12,724 bases of DNA, from contig JAQGKN010000075.1 of NCBI GenBank assembly GCA_028290085.1, positions 1 through 12,724 on the forward strand. The letters run 5' to 3'. Source of the stretch: Hyphomicrobiales bacterium (GTDB lineage: Bacteria > Pseudomonadota > Alphaproteobacteria > Rhizobiales > Beijerinckiaceae). How positions within the stretch are numbered: position 1 is the stretch's first letter; each line of letters begins with the position of its first letter. The position numbers and the translations under genes were made by a program. The notes beneath the pieces are model-generated. The model saw only the letters and a program-made list of their open reading frames with translations, made no database searches and was not told where the DNA came from. Of this stretch, positions 7,934 to 12,724 are shown piece by piece.

Positions 7934-9465
7934 GAGGCGGCGCCCCGATCTTGTGCGATCAGCAGATCAGGCAGATTGGTCTCGACCCAATCGCGGATCG
8001 GCGCCAGCGCCGGATGGGCGAGATCCTTGGCGAGATAATGCCGGATGCGCGGCAGATGCGCGAGGTATTGAGGCTTGCGATCGCGCTTGTCGAGACGCGC
8101 GAAAATCCCCAAAATTTTCGTGGCGCGCTGCGCACCCATAATGGCATAGGCTCGCGCAAAAGCTGCGATGTCGAAGCCCGGATCGTTTTCGCGGCGCAGG
8201 CGCAGATAATCGCCGAGCAGACGCATTTCGAGCCGGTCCGGCACGGTGACCCGCGCGTCCTGCAAAAGCGAGGCGACGTCATAGGCCGGGTGGCCCATCA
8301 CGCAATCCTGGAAGTCGAGGATGCCCACTTTGCGCAGGCCGTCTCGCTGTTCGAGCCAAAGCAGATTGGGTGAATGATAGTCGCGCAAAGTCCAGGTTGG
8401 CGGAGCCTCGACAATCTCGGCGAGCACCTCGCGCCAGAGACTGACGAAGGTCGCGCGTGCACCTGAGGACAGCGAGACTCTCGCGATGTGGGGCGCGTAC
8501 CAGTCGACCAGCAATTCGACCTCGATGGAGAGCGCATCGATATCGTAGGGCGGGATGGCATAGGGTTCCGGCTCATCGTCGATGATGTCGGAGCGCGGCG
8601 CGGCGTGCATGGCCGCCAGCACGGCGGTGGCGGCCGCATACCGATCCGGAATTGGCCCGTCTGCATCGACGATGGTTTCGCCGCCGAGATCTTCCAGCAG
8701 CACAAGGCCCGCTTCGCGGTCGACGGCGTAGATATCGGGTGCGGAAAAGCCTTGCGTGATCAACGCGCGATCTACGGCGATGAAGGGCGTGACATCCTCG
8801 GCGAGACGCGCGATAGCGCTATAGGGTTTGCCGAAACGAACGGGCGGCCCATCGGCGCGACGCGGCGAGATCATCAGAATCGTACGCCGGCCGTCGGGCA
8901 TCTCCAGCCGCTCATAGGCGCGCGTCGAGGCGTCACCCTGCATGAAGCTGCGGCGTGCGTCCGTCCAGCCCACACTTTCAAGCAAGGCATCGAGCGCCTT
9001 GGCAAGGGCGAGGCGCGGGCCGAAGGAGCCTGAGCCGGTAAGCACGGCGGCGCGGGAGCTGTCGCCGCGCGCAGGATCGAGCCGCAGGGCAATATCGAGC
9101 CGGTCTTCGGGCAATTCGTCGCTGGCGCGTTCCGCCCATTCGACGAGAACGAGCGCACCGTCCGCCGCCTCGTCCCAGCCGAGCTCGGCCAGTTCGCCTG
9201 CCGATTTGATGCGGTAAAGGTCAGCATGGACGATGGGAAATTGAGTTCCGTCGTAGATCTGCATCAGCGTGAAGGTCGGGCTGGGCACCTCGAGCTCGGG
9301 GTCGTCTGCGAGCAGGCGGATCAAGGCACGCGCCAGCGTCGTCTTGCCCGCCCCCAGATCGCCAGAGAGGGTAACCAGGTCGCCCGCGCGCACCAGCGTT
9401 TTGACGCGCCGGGCCAGCGCCGCCGTTGCATCCTCGTCGGGGAGTTCAATCTCCCAGCGAGCCAT
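7930..9465 (-). CDS. tsaE: Bifunctional TsaE (t6A ATPase) / AmgK-type anomeric sugar kinase fusion
   Basis: Two domains share one 511-residue chain. Residues 1-150 are TsaE, the ATPase that works with TsaB and TsaD to place t6A at position 37 of ANN-decoding tRNAs. Walker A is GDLGAGKTT (35-43), followed by SPTFTLMQIY (62-71), HADLYR (80-85) and EWAER (109-113). From about residue 170 comes an aminoglycoside-phosphotransferase fold resembling AmgK, the N-acetylmuramate/N-acetylglucosamine anomeric kinase. It has nucleotide loop QGDASTRAYERL (176-187), catalytic RDYHSPN (Asp362, Asn367) and metal-binding ILDFQD (Asp384). The following murU supports the AmgK assignment. The ATG at 9465 is chosen because GGAAGG lies four bases before it and the protein then begins like other TsaEs. 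An in-frame ATG at 9495, adding 10 residues and overlapping the divL stop as ATGA, is the alternative but has no ribosome-binding site. The stop overlaps the murU start. Confidence 0.92.
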   Translation of the reverse strand: MARWEIELPDEDATAALARRVKTLVRAGDLVTLSGDLGAGKTTLARALIRLLADDPELEVPSPTFTLMQIYDGTQFPIVHADLYRIKSAGELAELGWDEAADGALVLVEWAERASDELPEDRLDIALRLDPARGDSSRAAVLTGSGSFGPRLALAKALDALLESVGWTDARRSFMQGDASTRAYERLEMPDGRRTILMISPRRADGPPVRFGKPYSAIARLAEDVTPFIAVDRALITQGFSAPDIYAVDREAGLVLLEDLGGETIVDADGPIPDRYAAATAVLAAMHAAPRSDIIDDEPEPYAIPPYDIDALSIEVELLVDWYAPHIARVSLSSGARATFVSLWREVLAEIVEAPPTWTLRDYHSPNLLWLEQRDGLRKVGILDFQDCVMGHPAYDVASLLQDARVTVPDRLEMRLLGDYLRLRRENDPGFDIAAFARAYAIMGAQRATKILGIFARLDKRDRKPQYLAHLPRIRHYLAKDLAHPALAPIRDWVETNLPDLLIAQDRGAAS

Positions 9466-9468
9466 CGT

Positions 9469-9475
9469 TCCTTCC
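9469..9475 (-). promoter_or_regulatory. Ribosome-binding site deciding the tsaE start
   Basis: On the minus strand GGAAGGA (9475-9469) ends three bases before the ATG at 9465. The spacing is slightly short, but the match is much better than anything upstream of the alternative ATG at 9495. It therefore favours the shorter TsaE N-terminus. Confidence 0.55.
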
Positions 9476-9491
9476 GCCAAAGCAGAGCTCC

Positions 9492-11972
9492 TCATGCGAA
9501 AGCGGTTTTTAACACGCGAACACCGTTGTCGGGAAACACGCAGGTCACGATGGTGCCTTCGCCCGGCGCGGATTCGATATGCACCTCGCCGCCGTGCAAT
9601 TCCACGAAGGAGCGCACGATGGCGAGCCCCAGGCCGACGCCCCGGTGACGCGTGCCCACGGTATGGGTGTGGAAACGGTCGAAAACATGGTCGAGCACTT
9701 CAAGCGGAATGCCGCGGCCCTCGTCGCTCACCTTGAAGATCACCTCGCCGGGGCGACGCAGAGCCGCCAGCGTCACCGTCTGGCCGGGCTCCGAGAAGCC
9801 GATGGCGTTGGACAGAAGATTGAACAGGATCTGGCGAATGCGCTTGGCGTCGGCCCGGAACGAGCCAATGCCGTCGAGCGCCACGATGTTGAGATGAATG
9901 TGCGATTCCGCAAGACGGTCCTGCAGTCCCTCGGTCGCTGAATCGATGGTCTGCTGGATGTCGACATCGCCCAGCGACAGCTCCATCGCATCCGTATCAA
10001 TGGAGGCGAGATCGAGAATGTCGTTGATGATCGCAAGCAGAGCCGCCGACGATTTCAGGACATAGCCGGTATATTCGCGCTGCTTGGTGTTGAGTGGGCC
10101 GATGGCGCCATCGCCGAGCAGCTGGATGAAGCCGATGATGTTGGTCAGCGGCGAGCGCAGCTCGTAGGACACATGGTGCACGAAGTCGTTGCGCAGCTTT
10201 TCGGCGTCGAGAAGCGCCTGATTGCGCTCGGTCAGTGCCCGCTCGACATTCACGCCCGCCGACACGTCGGTGAAGGTCAGCAGCGTCGCGCCATCGGGCA
10301 GAGGCGCTGTGACGCAATCGACGATCGAACCATCGCGGCGAACGAGCCTGCGCTCGAGGCCAGTGCGTGCGTCGTGCAAGCCGGCGACAAGGCTGCGCAG
10401 ATCGTCCCAATCGTCCTTGTTGTCGTGCAGGTTCATGCAGAGATACATGACCTGATCGAAATGCGGCTTTTCGTTCAACGCCGCGGCGTCGCAATGCCAG
10501 AGGTCGGCGAAGGCCGGATTGAACAGTTTCAGGCGTCCATCGGTGCCGAAGACCGCGACACCTTCCTTCAGTGAATCCAGCGTCTCTCCCTGCACCCGGA
10601 TCAGCGCATTGTAGCGCGACTCGAGGTGGAAACGCTCAGTCACGTCGTCGAAGAGATAGGTGACGCCGCCCTGAGGATTGGGATTGACCACTGTGCGCAG
10701 CGTGCGCCCGTGGGGCAGATACCAGACGTGCTCCGTCGTTTCGACCGATTGATAGGCGGCCATGAGGCCGGCTTTCCATGAGCGGAAATCGGCCTGTTCG
10801 GGCAGGCGCCCTTCGGCGCGAAGGCGGTCGAGAATTTCGGAATCGGCGGGATGCTGATCGAGGAACGCCGCGTCCAGCGACCAGAGATGCCGATAGGCGG
10901 CATTGTGGAAGACGAGCTTGCGTCCGCGGTCGAAAATTGCCACCGCAGTCGACAATTGATCGAGGGTGCGCGCATGCGCGTCCATCTGGCGGCCAAGATC
11001 GGCACGCACGTCCTCGAGTTCCGAGACATCGGTTGCGAAGCCCACCGACCCTTTGCCCGCCGCGAGATCGACGACTTCAAGCATGTGACGCTGCCCCGCA
11101 ACGACGGCGGGAACGCGCGCACGCCAGACCGACATCGCGCCACGCGCCCTCTGCGCGTCGTCGCGCGAGGCATGATCCAGCAATTCAGTTCCGTTGATGA
11201 GAACGTCGTCACGGCTGCGGGCTTCCACCGCGCGCAGATAGGCGGCATTGACCCACACGAGTCGTCCGTCGACATCGCGCAGCCAGGCCGGGCCCGGCGC
11301 GGCATCGAGCATGACATGGAAGGACTCGAGCTGGCCTGCCGTTTGCGTATAGCGTTCGCGCAGGCGCGTCAGTTCGAGCCGGTCGCCGGAGACGTCGCGA
11401 ATGCGCATGACGGCACGTCCGCTGACAGCGCGCCCTTCCACCTCAAGGTGGCGGCCGCTCGTACTCACCAGCGCCAGCCGAAAGGCTTCGCCGCGCATGC
11501 GTAGCCGGTCGACCATGCGTTCCAGCTGCTGGGCGGGCTGTGGCGCGAGCCAGGAGCCGAACCCCAGCACGCGCCGACCGACGGGAGAATCCGTCAGCAG
11601 GCTAAGATCGCCTTCGATATCGGGTTCATCATTTACGAAGCCCCAGGCGACGACGACCTGCGGTTCTGCTGCGAGAAACACATGGGCGCGGTCGAGCCGC
11701 GCGCGCACATCGCTGAGTTCAGCGGCGAGTTCGGCCTCGCGCAGGCCCCACGCCTTGCGCCCGGCAATGTGCAAAAGGGTGGCTGCGGTTGCGAAGGCGC
11801 CCAAGGCGATCGCGACGGAGATGCCGACGACTCCCTGAGAACCCGCAAGGGCTTCAGTGGCGAGTTGCGCCTGTGCGGCGGCCGGCTCTGTCAGGGTTGT
11901 AAGCACGATGGGGACTGGCCAAAGAGCTGTGCATGCGCATGCGGCGTGCCTCCAACGATTTCGCCTTCCCAT
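9492..11972 (-). CDS. divL: DivL-type cell-cycle regulator: PAS-domain histidine-kinase homologue with tyrosine at the phosphoacceptor site
   Basis: An 826-residue membrane-anchored kinase homologue. A hydrophobic stretch (about 12-27) ending in AAAQAQ resembles a signal peptide, and a transmembrane segment lies at about 46-70. Four PAS-like modules follow at about 95-200, 215-320, 335-450 and 462-575, then a dimerisation helix and an ATPase domain. The H-box reads VHHVSYELRSPLTNIIGF with Tyr603 where kinases have histidine, the hallmark of Caulobacter DivL (Tyr550). The N-box (NLLSNAIGFSEPG, Asn722), G1 (SDEGRGIP, 749-756) and G2 (GVGLGLAIVRSFVELHGG, 778-795) are intact. In Caulobacter DivL binds unphosphorylated DivK and modulates CckA, and so the master regulator CtrA. 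The ATG at 11972 has GGAGGGG about 10 bases upstream. It is the first gene after the ahcY terminator and so probably heads the operon; a CtrA-like half site lies upstream. Confidence 0.88.
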   Translation of the reverse strand: MGRRNRWRHAACACTALWPVPIVLTTLTEPAAAQAQLATEALAGSQGVVGISVAIALGAFATAATLLHIAGRKAWGLREAELAAELSDVRARLDRAHVFLAAEPQVVVAWGFVNDEPDIEGDLSLLTDSPVGRRVLGFGSWLAPQPAQQLERMVDRLRMRGEAFRLALVSTSGRHLEVEGRAVSGRAVMRIRDVSGDRLELTRLRERYTQTAGQLESFHVMLDAAPGPAWLRDVDGRLVWVNAAYLRAVEARSRDDVLINGTELLDHASRDDAQRARGAMSVWRARVPAVVAGQRHMLEVVDLAAGKGSVGFATDVSELEDVRADLGRQMDAHARTLDQLSTAVAIFDRGRKLVFHNAAYRHLWSLDAAFLDQHPADSEILDRLRAEGRLPEQADFRSWKAGLMAAYQSVETTEHVWYLPHGRTLRTVVNPNPQGGVTYLFDDVTERFHLESRYNALIRVQGETLDSLKEGVAVFGTDGRLKLFNPAFADLWHCDAAALNEKPHFDQVMYLCMNLHDNKDDWDDLRSLVAGLHDARTGLERRLVRRDGSIVDCVTAPLPDGATLLTFTDVSAGVNVERALTERNQALLDAEKLRNDFVHHVSYELRSPLTNIIGFIQLLGDGAIGPLNTKQREYTGYVLKSSAALLAIINDILDLASIDTDAMELSLGDVDIQQTIDSATEGLQDRLAESHIHLNIVALDGIGSFRADAKRIRQILFNLLSNAIGFSEPGQTVTLAALRRPGEVIFKVSDEGRGIPLEVLDHVFDRFHTHTVGTRHRGVGLGLAIVRSFVELHGGEVHIESAPGEGTIVTCVFPDNGVRVLKTAFA

Positions 11973-12106
11973 TCCCCGCCTGCCCCTCCGTCAGTCCATA
12001 CCTCCACGCGGCCTCGCGCGGCGGCCTTTGTGCGCGGCGCCTATGAAGCGCATCGCTGGTCACTCGAATCACTTCACTTTACTCGGAGGGAGCGCTGTAG
12101 AGAAAG

Positions 12107-12114
12107 TGGTTAAC
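12107..12114 (-). promoter_or_regulatory. Possible CtrA half site upstream of divL
   Basis: The minus strand reads GTTAACCA here, matching 7 of the 8 bases of the alphaproteobacterial CtrA half-site consensus TTAACCAT. The second half (TTAA after 7 bases) is not present; CTCT stands there instead. It lies about 135 bases before the divL start, between that start and the ahcY terminator. A GANTC (CcrM methylation) site, GATTC on this strand, is at 12066-12070. I could not identify a convincing -35/-10 pair in the 12120-11973 leader. This is a motif match only. Confidence 0.3.
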
Positions 12115-12123
12115 GAAATGCAA

Positions 12124-12151
12124 ACGCCCCCGCCCGAGGGGGCGGAGGCGT
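12124..12151 (-). terminator. Intrinsic terminator of ahcY
   Basis: A 28-base element on the minus strand forms a 12-bp stem (11 Watson-Crick pairs and one G-T) around a 4-base loop. It starts 30 bases after the ahcY stop. The stem is almost entirely G+C. The T tract after it is short and interrupted (TTTGCATTT), so termination may be less than complete and some read-through into divL is possible. Confidence 0.82.
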
Positions 12152-12180
12152 CTGGCCTACGTTTTAACTGAGCCTGTTGC

Positions 12181-12724
12181 TCAATAGCGATAGTGATCGG
12201 GCTTGTAGGGGCCCTGCTCGGGCAGGCCGAGATAGGTCGATTGCTCTTTCGTGAGCTTGGTTAGCTTCACGCCGATCTTGTCGAGGTGAAGGGCCGCGAC
12301 CTTTTCATCGAGATGCTTGGGCAGCGTGTAGACCTTCTTCTCGTATTGGCCCTGCTTCGTCCAAAGCTCGATCTGCGCGAGCGTCTGGTTGGTGAAGGAG
12401 GCCGACATGACGAAGGACGGGTGACCGGTCGCGTTGCCGAGATTGACGAGACGTCCTTCTGAAAGAAGGATGATGCGGCGTCCCGACGGGAACTCGATCT
12501 CGTCGACCTGCGGCTTCACGTTCGACCACATGAGGTTCTTCAGGCCTGCGACCTGAATCTCCGAGTCGAAATGGCCGATGTTGCAGACGATCGAGCGGTC
12601 CTTCATGGCGCGCATGTGCTCGACAGTGATGACGTCGACGTTGCCCGTCGCCGTCACGAAGATGTCGGCGCGGGGCGCTGCATCTTCCATGGTCGTCACT
12701 TCATAGCCTTCCATCGCCGCCTGC
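12181..12724 (-). CDS. ahcY: S-adenosylhomocysteinase (adenosylhomocysteinase), C-terminal part
   Basis: The last 180 residues of the enzyme that hydrolyses S-adenosylhomocysteine to adenosine and homocysteine, using bound NAD as a catalytic cofactor. The reading frame runs off the window edge (codons for QAA precede MEGYEV), so the ATG at 12714 is internal, not the start. Visible family motifs are [13 protein letters not shown] in the NAD-binding domain, [35 protein letters not shown], and the terminal KPDHYRY. In this family the C-terminal Lys and Tyr reach into the cofactor site of the neighbouring subunit. The enzyme is a cytoplasmic tetramer in the activated-methyl cycle. Nothing is truncated at the 3' end, and a strong hairpin terminator follows 30 bases after the stop. 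Confidence 0.97.
   Translation of the reverse strand, partial: QAAMEGYEVTTMEDAAPRADIFVTATGNVDVITVEHMRAMKDRSIVCNIGHFDSEIQVAGLKNLMWSNVKPQVDEIEFPSGRRIILLSEGRLVNLGNATGHPSFVMSASFTNQTLAQIELWTKQGQYEKKVYTLPKHLDEKVAALHLDKIGVKLTKLTKEQSTYLGLPEQGPYKPDHYRY

Noticed and set aside
11857..12171. Plus-strand 104-codon frame across the divL leader
   Set aside because: It crosses the ahcY terminator and the 5' end of divL, has no recognisable motif and no good ribosome-binding site.
1..12724. Mobile elements, CRISPR arrays, tRNA/rRNA genes, defence systems
   Set aside because: No transposase or integrase motifs, spaced repeats, tRNA-like cloverleafs or toxin-antitoxin pairs were seen. Gene content and base composition look like uniform core chromosome.

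Overview
This 12.7 kb window is a chromosomal segment of an alphaproteobacterium, most likely of the order Hyphomicrobiales (Rhizobiales). The inference rests on high G+C content, alphaproteobacterial-type AddA and AddB, a DivL-type cell-cycle kinase and a TsaE-phosphotransferase fusion. Every supportable gene lies on the minus strand, so the window is described here in the direction of transcription, from high to low coordinates. I see no tRNA, rRNA, CRISPR array, insertion sequence or prophage gene.

Layout: (1) 12724-12181, the last 180 codons of ahcY (S-adenosylhomocysteinase), followed by a strong hairpin terminator at 12124-12151. (2) 12120-11973, a leader with a CtrA-like half site (TTAACCA) and a GANTC site, ahead of the next transcription unit. 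(3) 11972-9492, a four-PAS histidine-kinase-like protein whose phosphoacceptor histidine is replaced by tyrosine (SYELRSPL), which identifies it as DivL. (4) 9465-7930, a fused TsaE (tRNA t6A ATPase) and AmgK-type sugar kinase. (5) 7933-7208, a MurU-type nucleotidyltransferase. (6) 7211-4071, AddB. (7) 4074-544, AddA. (8) 489-172, thioredoxin TrxA, followed by a textbook intrinsic terminator at 124-147. (9) 48-1, the first 16 codons of what is very probably DNA polymerase I (polA), running off the window.

From tsaE/amgK to addA every junction is a 4-base stop/start overlap (GTGA, GTGA, ATGA), and no terminator is visible between 11972 and 172. This points to one operon, divL-tsaE/amgK-murU-addB-addA-trxA. 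Functionally it joins cell-cycle signalling (DivL), tRNA modification (TsaE), MurNAc recycling to UDP-MurNAc (AmgK plus MurU), double-strand-break repair (AddAB) and thiol redox (TrxA). The AmgK and MurU pair would let cells make UDP-MurNAc without MurA, the fosfomycin target.

The region is mostly conserved core genome. The points most worth a second look are the tyrosine-bearing DivL and a perfect 16-bp tandem duplication at the 3' end of addA. That duplication shifts the frame, skips what looks like the original stop codon, and replaces the C-terminus. I found no evidence for a wholly new system.
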